From JADGRB01 sp036267635 (GTDB lineage: Bacteria; Myxococcota_A; Polyangia; Fen-1088), in assembly GCA_036267635.1 (NCBI GenBank), contig DATAVR010000089.1:73140-137139 (forward strand): a stretch of DNA of 64,000 bases, in the 5' to 3' direction. Made by a program: the position numbers and the translations under genes. Below, piece after piece: positions 27,695 to 38,905 of this stretch (position 1 is the first letter of the stretch; each line of letters opens with the position of its first letter). Under the pieces are notes generated by a model that saw only the letters and a list, made by a program, of their open reading frames with translations, made no database searches and was not told the DNA's origin.

Positions 27695-30600
27695 TCAGCG
27701 TTGTGGCGGCGGTCGGCGCAGATCGAGGGTGAGCGGGAAGTCGGGGTTGCGCTCCTCGGGCGGCGCTTCTTGCGGGCCCGGCGTGTGGCCGAACGGCCAG
27801 AAGCGGGCGATGCGGCGCCCCTCGGCCTCGAGCGCGTTGGTCGGCACCCGCTCGTGGGAGAGGCCGCCCGGGTGGGCGACGTGGTAGGTGCAGCCGGCGA
27901 TCGCCCGGCCGGTCCAGCTGTCGATCAGATCGAACACCAGCGGCGCGTGCACGCCGATCGTCGGGTGCAGCGCCGAGGGGGGCTGCCAGGCGCGATAGCG
28001 CACCCCGGCCACCGCCTCGCCGGGGGCGCCGGTCGGGTGGAGCGGGAGCCGCCGGCCGTTGCAGGCGACGACGTGGCGCGAATCGACCATCCCGCGCGTC
28101 TTCACCTCGAGCCGCTCGACCGAAGAGTCGACGTAGCGGGCGGTCCCCCCGGCGCCCGGCTCTTCGCCGAGCACGTGCCAGGGCTCGATCGCCTGCCGCA
28201 GCTCCAGCGTGACGCCGTCGGCGGCGATCGCGCCGGCCAGCGGGAAGCGGAAGTCGCGGTGGGCGCGGAACCAGTCGGTGGCGAACGGATACCCGGCGCC
28301 GCGCAGATCGTCGAGCACGTCCTCGAAGTCCTGCGCCACGAAGTGCGGCAGCGTGAAGCGATCGACGAGCCCCGTCCCCCAGCGCACCGGCCGGCGCTGG
28401 TACGGCGCGCGCCAGAACCAGGCGACCATCGAGCGCAGCAGGAGCTGCTGGGTGAGGCTCATCTGCGCGTGCGGCGGCATCTCGAACGCGCGCAGCTCGA
28501 CGAGCCCCAGACGGCCGGTGGCGCTGTCGGGGCTGTAGAGCTTATCGATGCAGATCTCCGTCCGGTGCGTGTTGCCGGTGACGTCGACCAGCAGGTGGCG
28601 AAAAATCCGGTCGACCAGCCAAGGGGGCGTGGCGCTCTCCCGGGGAACCTCGCCGAACGCGACCTCCAGCTCGTGGACGCTGTCCTGCCGGGCCTCGTCG
28701 ACCCGGGGCGCCTGGCTGGTCGGCCCGACGAACATCCCGGAGAAGAGATACGACAGCGACGGATGGTTGACGAAGTAGCCGACCAGGCTGCGCAGCAGAT
28801 CGGGCCGCCGCAGGAACGGGCTGTCGGCGGGGGTCGCGCCGCCCATCACGACGTGGTTGCCGCCGCCGGTCCCGGTGTGGCGCCCGTCGAGCATGAACTT
28901 CTCGGTGCCGAGGCGGCAGAGCCGCGCCTCCTCGTAGAGGGCGGTCGTCATCTCGGAGAGATCGGTCCAGGTGCGGGTCGGGTGGACGTTCACCTCGATG
29001 ACGCCGGGATCGGGCGTCACCGAGAGGCGATCGAGCCGGTGGTCGCTGGGCGGGTGGTAGCCTTCGATCCTCACCGGCTGCTTGCGCTCGCGGGCGACGT
29101 CCTCGACGGCGGCCACCAGCGCCAGGTACTCCTCGAGGAGCTCGACCGGCGGCATGAAGATGTGCAGCATCCCCTCCCGCGGCTCGACACAAAGGGCCGT
29201 TCGTACGACGCCACTCGGCTCGGCCGCCCGCGACGTCTCGGGCGACGGCTTCGCCGGCTTGGGACCGGGCGGGGCGCGGCGGATCACCGGTCCGAGCGGC
29301 GGGCGCGCGGCCAGCGGATCGCGCGCGTAGATCTGCATCCGCTCCCCTTCCGACTCCCAGGGCAGGCCGTCGAGCGGCAGCCGGTACCCCATCGGCGAAT
29401 CGCCCGGCAGCAGGAAGAGGTGACCGTCGCGCATCGACCAGCGCCCGCTCTCCCACAAGACGAGATCGTCGAAGGTCCGCGGGCGCAGCGGCAAGATGTA
29501 GCCGGCCACCTCGCCGAGACCGGCGCCGAACACGCGCGCCAGCCGCGCCCGCTCGATCGGATCGTCGAGCCGGCTCTCCAGCACGTTGACGTTGATCGGC
29601 AGGCGGCGCTCGCGCCACAGGTAGTAGAAGGCGTCCTCGTAAGCGGCCTGCGCCAGATCCTCGGCCAGCCCCAGCCGGCCGGCGAGCGCGGTCACGAACC
29701 CCTGGGCGGCCATCCGATCGGCGCGGCTGGTCGGCCGGCTCGGCTCGGGCTCCTGGGCGAAGAGCGCCGGGTCGGTCCAGACCGGCTCGCCGTCGCGGCG
29801 GAAGTAGACGGCGTAGGCCCAGCGGGGGAGCAGCTCGCCGGGGTACCACTTGCCCTGGCCGTGGTGCATGAGGCCGCCCGGCGCGAACCGCGCGCGCAGC
29901 CGCCGCGCCAGCTTGTCGGCCAGCCGCCGCTTGCCGTCGCCGAGCGCGGCGATGTTCCACTCGGGCGCGTCGCGATCGTCGATGGAGACGAAGGTCGGCT
30001 CGCCCCCCATGGTCAGCCGGACGTCGTAGCGCTGCAGATCCTGGTCGACCCGCGCGCCGAGGGCGTCGATGGCCGCCCACTGGTCGTCGCGGTAGGGCTT
30101 GGTGACCCGCGCCGTCTCGACAACCCGCTGGACGCGCATGGCGAACGTCGCCTTCTCCTCGACGCGATCGTCCTCTGACTTGGCGTTGAAGGTGAACGAG
30201 CCGCTGATCGCCGCCGCGGTCGACGGCCAGGCGGTGGCGGCCAGCGGGATGTGCCCTTCGCCGGAAAAAAGACCGCTGGTCGGGTCGAGGCCAATCCAGC
30301 CGGCGCCGGGGAGATAGACCTCCACCCAGGCGTGCAGATCGGCCACGTCCTCGGTGACGCCGGCCGGGCCGCCGTCGAGCGGCTTCACGTCGGGTTTGAG
30401 CTGAATCGAGTAGCCCGACACGAACCGCGTCGCGTAGCCGAGCCGCCGCAGGAGCTCGACCTCCAGCCAGGCGAAGTCGCGGCACGAGCCGTGCCCGCGG
30501 ACCAGTGTCTCTTCCGGCTCGAAAACCCCCGGCTCCATCCGCAGGTCGTAGCGAAGCCGCTGGGAGATGTCGCGGTTGATGTCGACCAGCACGTCGATGT

Positions 30601-31033
30601 TGCGGCGGCCCGGGCGTGCGTACTTGCTGTGCACCTCCTCGATGAGCGCGCCGAACCGGGCGTCGGGCGCCGACTGGATGCTGTAGGGCGCGAGCTCCCG
30701 CGCCAGCGAGGCCTCGTACCGGAACCCGAAATTCTCCGCGTACTCCTCGACGAAGAAGTCGAACGGATTGAGCGCGATCATCTCGGCGACCAGATCGACC
30801 TCGACGGTCAGCTCGCGCGCCGGCTTGTTGAAGACCAGCCGCGCCTGGTAGTTGCCGAAGGGATCCTGCTGCCAGTTGAGGAAGTGATCTTCGGGCGTGA
30901 CCTGCATCGAGTAGCTGACGATCGGCGTCCGGCTGTGCGGCGCCGGACGAAGCCGAACGACGTGGGGCTGCAGCACGACCTCACGGTCGTAGCGGTAGCG
31001 GGAGCTGTGAGTGAGCGCGACCCGGATTGCCAT
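27695..31033 (-). CDS. Transglutaminase-like / DUF2126 protein
   Basis: A 1112-residue cytoplasmic protein. Residues 1-90 form the bacterial transglutaminase N-terminal domain (YRYDREVVLQPHVVRLRPAP). A transglutaminase-like core follows, with catalytic Cys in RGHGSCRDFAWLEVELL (near 182), His in DLHAWVEVYLPGAGW and Asp in GLDPTSGL. The remaining 800 residues are DUF2126 (TMGGEPTFVSIDDRDAPEWN; YHPPSDHRLDRLSVTPDPGV; LDGRHTGTGGGNHVVMGG), a large ATP-grasp/circularly-permuted-like region. Such fused proteins occur in bacterial clusters with circularly permuted ATP-grasp proteins and may modify peptides or side chains. It starts 23 bases after the phosphorylase stop on the same strand, so they are likely one operon. 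Confidence 0.85.
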   Translation of the reverse strand: MAIRVALTHSSRYRYDREVVLQPHVVRLRPAPHSRTPIVSYSMQVTPEDHFLNWQQDPFGNYQARLVFNKPARELTVEVDLVAEMIALNPFDFFVEEYAENFGFRYEASLARELAPYSIQSAPDARFGALIEEVHSKYARPGRRNIDVLVDINRDISQRLRYDLRMEPGVFEPEETLVRGHGSCRDFAWLEVELLRRLGYATRFVSGYSIQLKPDVKPLDGGPAGVTEDVADLHAWVEVYLPGAGWIGLDPTSGLFSGEGHIPLAATAWPSTAAAISGSFTFNAKSEDDRVEEKATFAMRVQRVVETARVTKPYRDDQWAAIDALGARVDQDLQRYDVRLTMGGEPTFVSIDDRDAPEWNIAALGDGKRRLADKLARRLRARFAPGGLMHHGQGKWYPGELLPRWAYAVYFRRDGEPVWTDPALFAQEPEPSRPTSRADRMAAQGFVTALAGRLGLAEDLAQAAYEDAFYYLWRERRLPINVNVLESRLDDPIERARLARVFGAGLGEVAGYILPLRPRTFDDLVLWESGRWSMRDGHLFLLPGDSPMGYRLPLDGLPWESEGERMQIYARDPLAARPPLGPVIRRAPPGPKPAKPSPETSRAAEPSGVVRTALCVEPREGMLHIFMPPVELLEEYLALVAAVEDVARERKQPVRIEGYHPPSDHRLDRLSVTPDPGVIEVNVHPTRTWTDLSEMTTALYEEARLCRLGTEKFMLDGRHTGTGGGNHVVMGGATPADSPFLRRPDLLRSLVGYFVNHPSLSYLFSGMFVGPTSQAPRVDEARQDSVHELEVAFGEVPRESATPPWLVDRIFRHLLVDVTGNTHRTEICIDKLYSPDSATGRLGLVELRAFEMPPHAQMSLTQQLLLRSMVAWFWRAPYQRRPVRWGTGLVDRFTLPHFVAQDFEDVLDDLRGAGYPFATDWFRAHRDFRFPLAGAIAADGVTLELRQAIEPWHVLGEEPGAGGTARYVDSSVERLEVKTRGMVDSRHVVACNGRRLPLHPTGAPGEAVAGVRYRAWQPPSALHPTIGVHAPLVFDLIDSWTGRAIAGCTYHVAHPGGLSHERVPTNALEAEGRRIARFWPFGHTPGPQEAPPEERNPDFPLTLDLRRPPPQR

Positions 31034-31056
31034 AGAGGAGCGGACCTTACCAGGCG

Positions 31057-33603
<2,547 letters not shown>

Positions 33604-33788
33604 CGGCCTCATTCCAGCACACCCACGGGGACGTCCGCGTTTCCGTTTTGTCTGGATTTGATGAACGGCTGTCAGAAATTGAACGGCGCCGCCCGGACGC
33701 TGACGCCGCGGGGGCGCGCGCGTGATGTTCTCGGGGCTTGGCGCGGTGCTCGAAAATTGCATGGACGAGGTGCGCGGGAGGCCAGGCC

Positions 33789-34658
33789 ATGGGAACGAAA
33801 GAAGCGCGCGGTCAGAAGAGGGTCACGGTCGGGGCGCTGTTCGCCGTCTGGGCCGGGGCGGTGGCCGTCGCCGGCTGCGGCAGCGTCAGCGGGATCCCGA
33901 TCGACGAGACGGCGACCCGGATCGCCGACACCGTCTGTCCCAAGGCCTACCTGTGCTGCACCGCTGACCAGCTCTCGAGCAACGGCGCTGCCGGCGCCGA
34001 CGTGACGTCGTGCGAGGTCGACACGAAGTCCAACTACGTCAGCGTGCTGCAGGCGCTGCAGGCGTCGATCGACCAGAAGCGGGCGACCTACGACTCGTCC
34101 AAGCTCGACACCTGCCTGGCCACGATCACGAATTCGGACTGCGCCACGCTGAACCTGACCAACCACCTCGCGGGGGTCAAAGGTTGCGAGTCGTTCACCA
34201 GCCCGCTGGTCCCGATCGGCGGCGGCTGCTCGCAGGACTACGAGTGTATCAACGGCTGGTGCAACGTCCCCACCACCTCCGACAACGGCCAGGGGACCTG
34301 CACGGGCTTCAGCGGCACGGGACAATCGTGCGCGACGGGCGGCGGGCCGAGCTGCGGCCCGAACGCCCTGTGCGACCTCGAGGGGACGACGGACAGCTCG
34401 GACGACCTGTGCGAGCCGGTCTCCGACATCGGCGGCGGCTGCACCGACGATCTCCAGTGCCAGAGCTTCAACTGCATCAGCAGCGGTGGCAGCGGGATGA
34501 CCTGCCAGGCGGCGACCACGCCGCCGCCCGAGATGTGCTTCTACCAGAGCGGCTGCTCGGCGGCGGGCGGGCGGCCGGGCGCGGGGACGCTGCTCCTTTT
34601 CGCCGGCTTCGCCGCGATCGCCTTCCTGCGCGCCGGCCGCGCACGCCGCCGCCGCTGA
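33789..34658 (+). CDS. Cys-rich lipoprotein with C-terminal sorting-type tail
   Basis: A 289-residue protein: VTVGALFAVWAGAVAVAGC is a lipoprotein signal (Cys30). The mature part is a helical region (SVLQALQASIDQKRATYDSS) and Cys modules GGGCSQDYECINGWCNVP and GGGCTDDLQCQSFNC, each EGF-like in spacing. The end reads SGCSAAGGRPGAG, a hydrophobic helix and RRRR, a MYXO-CTERM-like tail but with one Cys. It would thus be anchored at both ends, which is unusual. It is divergent from glgP. Function unknown; the modules resemble those of myxobacterial surface proteins. Confidence 0.75.
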   Translation: MGTKEARGQKRVTVGALFAVWAGAVAVAGCGSVSGIPIDETATRIADTVCPKAYLCCTADQLSSNGAAGADVTSCEVDTKSNYVSVLQALQASIDQKRATYDSSKLDTCLATITNSDCATLNLTNHLAGVKGCESFTSPLVPIGGGCSQDYECINGWCNVPTTSDNGQGTCTGFSGTGQSCATGGGPSCGPNALCDLEGTTDSSDDLCEPVSDIGGGCTDDLQCQSFNCISSGGSGMTCQAATTPPPEMCFYQSGCSAAGGRPGAGTLLLFAGFAAIAFLRAGRARRRR

Positions 34659-34702
34659 TTTCGACGACCTTCCACCACGCGCGGTCGGGGTATGCTCGGG
34701 CC

Positions 34703-34879
34703 ATGCCCGATGCCGCCGATCGCGATATCAAGGCCGAGACGGCGCCGCCGGCCTGCGCCGTCGATCCCGACTCCGAGTGCCCGGTCTGCGCCGCCCGCGG
34801 CCTGCGGGTCAAGATGCACCCGGTCAAAGCGCACTACCAGTGCCCGGAGTGCCGCTACTTCGACTCTTGCTGCATGTAA
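34703..34879 (+). CDS. 58-residue zinc-ribbon mini-protein
   Basis: A tiny protein with CPVCAARGLRVKMHPVKAHYQ followed by CPECRYFDSCCM. The two CxxC knuckles separated by 22 residues are a rubredoxin/zinc-ribbon arrangement, and the final CCM adds two more cysteines. Only 44 bases follow the preceding stop. A GTATGCTCGGGCC stretch precedes ATG 34703. The complete ribbon and conserved-looking ends argue that it is real although it is short. It could chelate Zn or act as a small regulator. Confidence 0.55.
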   Translation: MPDAADRDIKAETAPPACAVDPDSECPVCAARGLRVKMHPVKAHYQCPECRYFDSCCM

Positions 34880-34895
34880 AAAAAACATCGCCGGC

Positions 34896-34922
34896 TGTCG
34901 ATCCGGCGGCCCCACGTTCGTC
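34896..34922 (+). promoter_or_regulatory. Candidate ECF42-type promoter of YCII/ECF42 operon
   Basis: TGTCGA (34896-34901), 17 bases, CGTC (34919-34922). This matches the reported ECF42 promoter form (TGTCGA ... CGTC), and the gene two places downstream encodes an ECF42-type sigma. The YCII start lies 51 bases after the CGTC box. Confidence 0.6.
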
Positions 34923-34972
34923 GTCAGGGTGAGGGCAGGTTCAAAGGCCCTCGCCAAACGAGGAGATAGACC

Positions 34973-35401
34973 ATGCGCTACATGATGATCGTCAAGGGCA
35001 CGAAGCAGTCCGAGGCCGGGGTGATGCCGACGGAGGAGCACTTCGCGATGATGGGCAAGTACAACGAAGAGCTGCAAAGGGCCGGCGTGCTGCTCGACCT
35101 TTCGGGCCTCAAGCCGACCTCCAAGGCGGTGAAGGTCCAGTTCACGGGCGGCAAACGGAACGTCATCGACGGTCCATTCACCGAGGCCAAGGAGATCATC
35201 GCCGGCTACTGGATCATCCAGGTGAAGTCGCGCGAGGAGGCCATCGAGTGGGCCAAGCGGATCCCGGCCGAGGCGTGCAACGTGCCCGAGGTGGAGCTGC
35301 GCCCCTTCTACGAGCTGGAGGACTTCGCGCCCGGCCCGGCGGTCGAGGCGGCCAAGGAGCGGGCGAAGAAGCTTCCCGCCAGCGCGAGCCCCAAGGGATA
35401 G
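34973..35401 (+). CDS. YCII/DGPF-domain protein
   Basis: A 142-residue protein: MRYMMIVKGTKQSEAGVMPT is the YCII-related start, and NVIDGPFTEAKEIIAGYWII is the DGPF signature. Such proteins are the standard partners of ECF42 sigma factors, which lack classical anti-sigma factors. AGGAG precedes ATG 34973 by 7 bases. It ends 9 bases before the GTG of the sigma gene. The basic C-terminal tail (AAKERAKKLPASASPKG) is longer than in typical YCII proteins. Role: probably enzyme- or sensor-like, not established. Confidence 0.88.
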   Translation: MRYMMIVKGTKQSEAGVMPTEEHFAMMGKYNEELQRAGVLLDLSGLKPTSKAVKVQFTGGKRNVIDGPFTEAKEIIAGYWIIQVKSREEAIEWAKRIPAEACNVPEVELRPFYELEDFAPGPAVEAAKERAKKLPASASPKG

Positions 35402-35410
35402 CGCGCGGCC

Positions 35411-36712
35411 GTGGGCCCGACCGCGGACGAGACGCGGCGCCGGATCGAGGCGCTGTGGCGGATGGAGGCGCCGAAGCTGCACGCGGCGCTCGCGCGCCTC
35501 ACCCGCGACGTCGGCCTGGCCGAGGAGCTGGCCCAGGAGGCGCTGGTGGTGGCGCTCGAGCGCTGGCCGGAGTCGGGCGTCCCCGACAACCCGGGCGCTT
35601 GGCTGATGACCACCGCCAAGAACCGCGCCCTCGACGATCTCCGGCGGCGCAAGCTCCTGCGCGGGAAGCACCAGGAGCTGGGGCGCGAGCTGGAGGCGGA
35701 ACAGGACGCCGCCGCCGGGGAGCTGGAAGCGCGGCTGGAACGGGAGCTGGACGACGACGTGGGGGACGACTTGTTGCGCCTCATCTTCACCGCCTGCCAC
35801 CCGGTGCTCGCGCGCGACGCCCGGGTGGCGCTGACGCTGCGACTGCTGGGCGGCCTGACGACCGCGGAGATCGCGCGCGCGTTCCTGACGCCCGAGCCGA
35901 CGATCGCCCAGCGGATCGTCCGGGCCAAGAAGACCCTGGCCGAGGCCAATCTGCCGTTCGAGATGCCACGCGGCGCCGACCGGGCCGAGCGGTTGGCCTC
36001 GGTGCTGGAGGTCATCTACCTCGTCTTCAACGAAGGCTACGCGGCGACGGCCGGCGACGACTGGATGCGCCCCGAGCTCTGCGAAGACGCGCTTCGCCTC
36101 GGACGCGTCCTCGCCGGGCTGGCGCCCGACGAGCCGGAGGTGCACGGCCTCGTCGCGCTGATGGAGATCCAGGCCTCGCGCGTCCATGCGCGCAGCGGGC
36201 CGACCGGCGAGCCGATCCTGCTGCTGGAACAGGATCGTTCGCGCTGGGACCAGCTGCTCATCCGCCGCGGCCTCGCGGCGCTGGCCCAGGCCGAGGCGCT
36301 CGGCGGCGCGCGCGGGCGCTACGCGCTGCAGGCCGCGCTGGCCGCCTGCCACGCCCGCGCCCGGACGGCGAAGGAGACCGACTGGGCCCGCATCGCGGGC
36401 CTCTATAGCGCGCTCGGCGAGGTGGCGCCGTCGCCGATCGTCGAGCTCAATCGCGCCATCGCGCTCGGGATGCTGTTCGGCCCCGAGGCGGCTTTGAAGA
36501 TCGTCGACGCGCTGAAGGACGATCCGGCGCTGGCCGGCTATCACCTCTTGCCCAGCGTCCGCGCCGACTTTCTCACCAAGCTGGGACGCTTCGACGAGGC
36601 GCGCGCCGAGCTGGAACGCGCCGCCGCGCTCACCCAGAACGCCCGCGAGCGCACGCTCTTGCTGGGCCGTGCCGAGGCGTGCGGCCGGCGCCGGCAGGAT
36701 CCGGCGACTTGA
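35411..36712 (+). CDS. ECF42-type sigma factor with C-terminal extension
   Basis: A 433-residue sigma-70 family factor. Region 2 is LHAALARLTRDVGLAEELAQ through NPGAWLMTTAKNRALDDLRR; region 4 is VALTLRLLGGLTTAEIARAF with EPTIAQRIVRAKKTL. About 240 residues follow, with helical repeats (DAEALGGARGRYALQ-like; SPIVELNRAIALGM; LTKLGRFDEARAELERA) of the ECF42/SigJ-like extension that is needed for activity in that group. GTG 35411 follows the YCII gene by nine bases. The TGTCGA-N17-CGTC element upstream suggests it activates its own operon. Its stop codon is inside the left arm of an inverted repeat. Confidence 0.9.
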   Translation: MGPTADETRRRIEALWRMEAPKLHAALARLTRDVGLAEELAQEALVVALERWPESGVPDNPGAWLMTTAKNRALDDLRRRKLLRGKHQELGRELEAEQDAAAGELEARLERELDDDVGDDLLRLIFTACHPVLARDARVALTLRLLGGLTTAEIARAFLTPEPTIAQRIVRAKKTLAEANLPFEMPRGADRAERLASVLEVIYLVFNEGYAATAGDDWMRPELCEDALRLGRVLAGLAPDEPEVHGLVALMEIQASRVHARSGPTGEPILLLEQDRSRWDQLLIRRGLAALAQAEALGGARGRYALQAALAACHARARTAKETDWARIAGLYSALGEVAPSPIVELNRAIALGMLFGPEAALKIVDALKDDPALAGYHLLPSVRADFLTKLGRFDEARAELERAAALTQNARERTLLLGRAEACGRRRQDPAT

Positions 36713-36735
36713 CGCTCTGACGTTATAGCGTCAAG
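36708..36735. promoter_or_regulatory. Inverted repeat, probable toxin-antitoxin operator
   Basis: CTTGACGCT, 10 bases, AGCGTCAAG: nine-base perfect arms ending eight bases before the antitoxin start. Size and position fit an RHH antitoxin operator. It also overlaps the sigma gene stop and could double as a terminator hairpin. Confidence 0.55.
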
Positions 36736-36743
36736 TTGAGCTC

Positions 36744-36974
36744 ATGGCCCAGGCGAAGAGAGCCACCATATATTTGGATCCGGCACTGCATCGCGCCCTC
36801 CGTATGAAGGCCGCGGAGACGGACGTATCGGTGTCTGAGCTGGTGAACGACGCCGTTCGCTTGCGGTTGGCTGAAGACGCCGAGGATCTCGAGGCGTTCC
36901 GAACGAGAGCGAAGGAACCAACCTCGTCCTTCGAGAAGCTCGTGGGCACGCTCAAACGACGTGGGAAGCTATAG
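36744..36974 (+). CDS. Ribbon-helix-helix antitoxin (RelB/CopG type)
   Basis: A 76-residue protein with the RHH start KRATIYLDPALHRALRMKAA and ETDVSVSELVNDAVRLRL, ending with a toxin-binding tail (TSSFEKLVGTLKRRGKL). It overlaps the toxin gene by 14 bases, typical for antitoxin-toxin order and translation coupling. GC content is clearly lower than in the flanks, suggesting recent transfer. It should bind the inverted repeat upstream and repress its own operon. Confidence 0.88.
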   Translation: MAQAKRATIYLDPALHRALRMKAAETDVSVSELVNDAVRLRLAEDAEDLEAFRTRAKEPTSSFEKLVGTLKRRGKL

Positions 36975-37218
36975 GCTCGAGGTCAAGCGTTCGGCAGCCA
37001 AGGAGATCGCCGATCTTCCCAAGGCCGACTGTCAGCGCGTCGTCGCGAAGATCCAGCTCCTGGCAAACAACCCGCGGCCACATGGCTGCGAGAAGCTCAG
37101 CGGCGCCGAGAAATACCGCGTTCGACAAGGCGACTATCGCATCCTCTACGAGATCGACGACTCGGCGAAGTCCGTGATCATCGTAAAGATAGGAAACCGC
37201 AAAGAGGTCTACCGCTGA
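36961..37218 (+). CDS. RelE/ParE-family toxin
   Basis: An 85-residue protein: SYRLEVKRSAAKEIADLPKA, HGCEKLSGAEKYRVRQGDYR then ILYEIDDSAKSVIIVKIGNR and KEVYR. The RVRxGDYRxxY core and the C-terminal IGxRxxVYR are characteristic of RelE-superfamily mRNA interferases. GTG 36961 gives the usual N-terminus. All typical residues (Arg in RVRQGDYR, His/Lys region) are present, so it may be active. A T-rich run follows the stop. Confidence 0.9.
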   Translation: MGSYRLEVKRSAAKEIADLPKADCQRVVAKIQLLANNPRPHGCEKLSGAEKYRVRQGDYRILYEIDDSAKSVIIVKIGNRKEVYR

Positions 37219-37226
37219 AGCTTTTT

Positions 37227-37583
37227 TTACCGTCCGCTCACCAAGCGCAGCGAGGGGTGGTGATCGGTCGATAGCCACCCGTGTCTAGGCGGGGTGTTTC
37301 TCTTCGACCAACTCAAACGACACCTCCTGGCCCACATAAAAGGGACACCTGTGAGCGAGAACGTGACCCAGGCCAGAATTTCTAGACGGAGGTTGAAGCG
37401 AGCCCGGCGAGCAAGCGACGGATCGGAGTTGCGCGCCAACATTCGCAAATGTTGTCGCTCCGGAGCGTAGCTTCGACTCAGCCATCGAACCGCCAGTCCA
37501 TGGTTCTTGGCGAACGCTCGAACGTTAAGCAGCATCAGGTTGGCCACCACCAATCCCCACGAGGCGACGTACACGGCTTCCAT
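37227..37583 (-). CDS. Small hypothetical membrane protein
   Basis: A 118-residue frame from ATG 37583 (GGAG eight bases upstream) with two membrane segments: VASWGLVVANLMLLNVRAFA and ILAWVTFSLTGVPFMWA, separated by a basic loop. The end after the second helix (RRCRLSWSKRNTPPRHGWLS) looks like non-coding; in the alternate frame the end would be CPFYVGQEVSFELVEEKHPA, so a frameshift near 37340 is possible. It lies in the lower-GC island. No family recognised. Confidence 0.4.
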   Translation of the reverse strand: MEAVYVASWGLVVANLMLLNVRAFAKNHGLAVRWLSRSYAPERQHLRMLARNSDPSLARRARFNLRLEILAWVTFSLTGVPFMWARRCRLSWSKRNTPPRHGWLSTDHHPSLRLVSGR

Positions 37584-37765
37584 GTGTCCCACTCCACCTC
37601 CGTCTGACTTGTATTCGGGCAACAGCATAGCTGTTATACGAGCAACCCGAGAACCCCGAGCGTTACGATCTCACGTCCTTACGACCAAGAGGGTTGCGTC
37701 AGATTACGAAGCGTTGCTGGATGACGCAATAAGGGCGGCGGGGCCGTTGGGGCGCCGCAAGTGGA

Positions 37766-38905
37766 TCACACGTAGCGCGGCCAGCCTGTTCGGTGGGTCG
37801 CCTTGTAGCCGCGGTACCAGCGGCAGGCGGGGTAGAGGACCGCGATGACGGCGGCTGCACCGAGGTAGGCGGCGCCGACGCTGTAACTCTTCTCGATTCC
37901 GAGCAAGCGCGCGGACTGGACCAGCAGGGGGAAGTGAAGCAGGTAGAAGAACATCGGGACCTGGCCGAGCACCATGAAGAGGCTGTTCGGGCGGGGCGTG
38001 CGGCCTCGCGCGAGGCGGAACATGCCGGCGAGGATCAGGGCCATCAACCCAAGCTCCAGCGCGTCGTAGGTGATCGAGGGCGGGTACTTGCTGACGTGCA
38101 GCCACTGGAGCGGCGACCAGGAATCGCGCAGGAGGCGCATGTTGCCGTAGCCGTTTGCGGCGCGCAGGACGGCGAACAGCGCCAGCGCGGCGAGGCCGGC
38201 GCGGGCGAGATCGCGGCCGGCCGTCGCTCGCGCTGCGGGCGCGGTGACCAGGCGGCGGCCCCACGACCAGCCGAGCAGCAGGATCGCCAGCCAGTGGATC
38301 GTCGGGTAGGCGATGATCAGCGGGCCGTGCTGGCCGCCGGTCAACAGAAGCGAGACGGGGAGCGACGGCGGGCCTCCGGCGCGCATCGCCAGGCCGACCA
38401 TCAGCTCGCCGCCGGCGATCAAGAGGAGCGCGACGACGGGCGCCGCGCGATCGGGCAGGCGCCGCAGCGGCACCATCAGGACGTAGGCCGATCCGATCCC
38501 GTAGAGGACCTGGAAGATGAAACGGCCGTGTCCCATCACCGTGAGCGAGATCCAGAGCTCGAACGCCGCGATCACCAGCCCGCGCACGAAGATGTAGCGA
38601 TCGATCGCGCTCGCCCGATCGCCGGCCGCCACCTGGCGCGAGACGGTGAACGCCAGGCTGGTGCCGGCCAGGAAAAGGAACGTCGGCGCGCAGATGTGCG
38701 TCATCCAGCGGGTCAGGAACTGCGCGGCCGGCAGCGGCGCGCCCGGGTGCCACATGGTCGCGGCGTCGGTGAAGAGACGCCCGCCGTTGAAGGCGTCGGA
38801 GCTGTGGTCGATGGCCATCAGGACCATCACCAGGCCGCGCATCCAGTCGAGCGCGGGGAGACGCGAGGCGGCTCGCACGCCCGCGGCGTCGGCCGCGGCG
38901 GTCAC
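37766..38905 (-). CDS. DUF1624 membrane acyltransferase-like protein
   Basis: A 379-residue multi-helix protein beginning after RLPALDWMRGLVMVLMAIDHS, the signature of DUF1624/heparan-alpha-glucosaminide N-acetyltransferase-like proteins (OpgC/acyltransferase-3 relatives); the His in AIDHS is the presumed catalytic one. Further helices include TFLFLAGTSLAFTVSR and PMFFYLLHFPLLVQSA. GTG 38905 overlaps the TGA of the peptidase (GTGA), so expression is coupled. It probably moves acyl groups across the inner membrane onto an envelope glycan; the substrate is not known. Confidence 0.85.
   Translation of the reverse strand: MTAAADAAGVRAASRLPALDWMRGLVMVLMAIDHSSDAFNGGRLFTDAATMWHPGAPLPAAQFLTRWMTHICAPTFLFLAGTSLAFTVSRQVAAGDRASAIDRYIFVRGLVIAAFELWISLTVMGHGRFIFQVLYGIGSAYVLMVPLRRLPDRAAPVVALLLIAGGELMVGLAMRAGGPPSLPVSLLLTGGQHGPLIIAYPTIHWLAILLLGWSWGRRLVTAPAARATAGRDLARAGLAALALFAVLRAANGYGNMRLLRDSWSPLQWLHVSKYPPSITYDALELGLMALILAGMFRLARGRTPRPNSLFMVLGQVPMFFYLLHFPLLVQSARLLGIEKSYSVGAAYLGAAAVIAVLYPACRWYRGYKATHRTGWPRYV

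Noticed and set aside
27701..30178. Long plus-strand frame opposite the transglutaminase/DUF2126 gene
   Set aside because: Its translation is Arg/Pro/Gly-rich without motifs, while the minus strand has a complete recognised protein.
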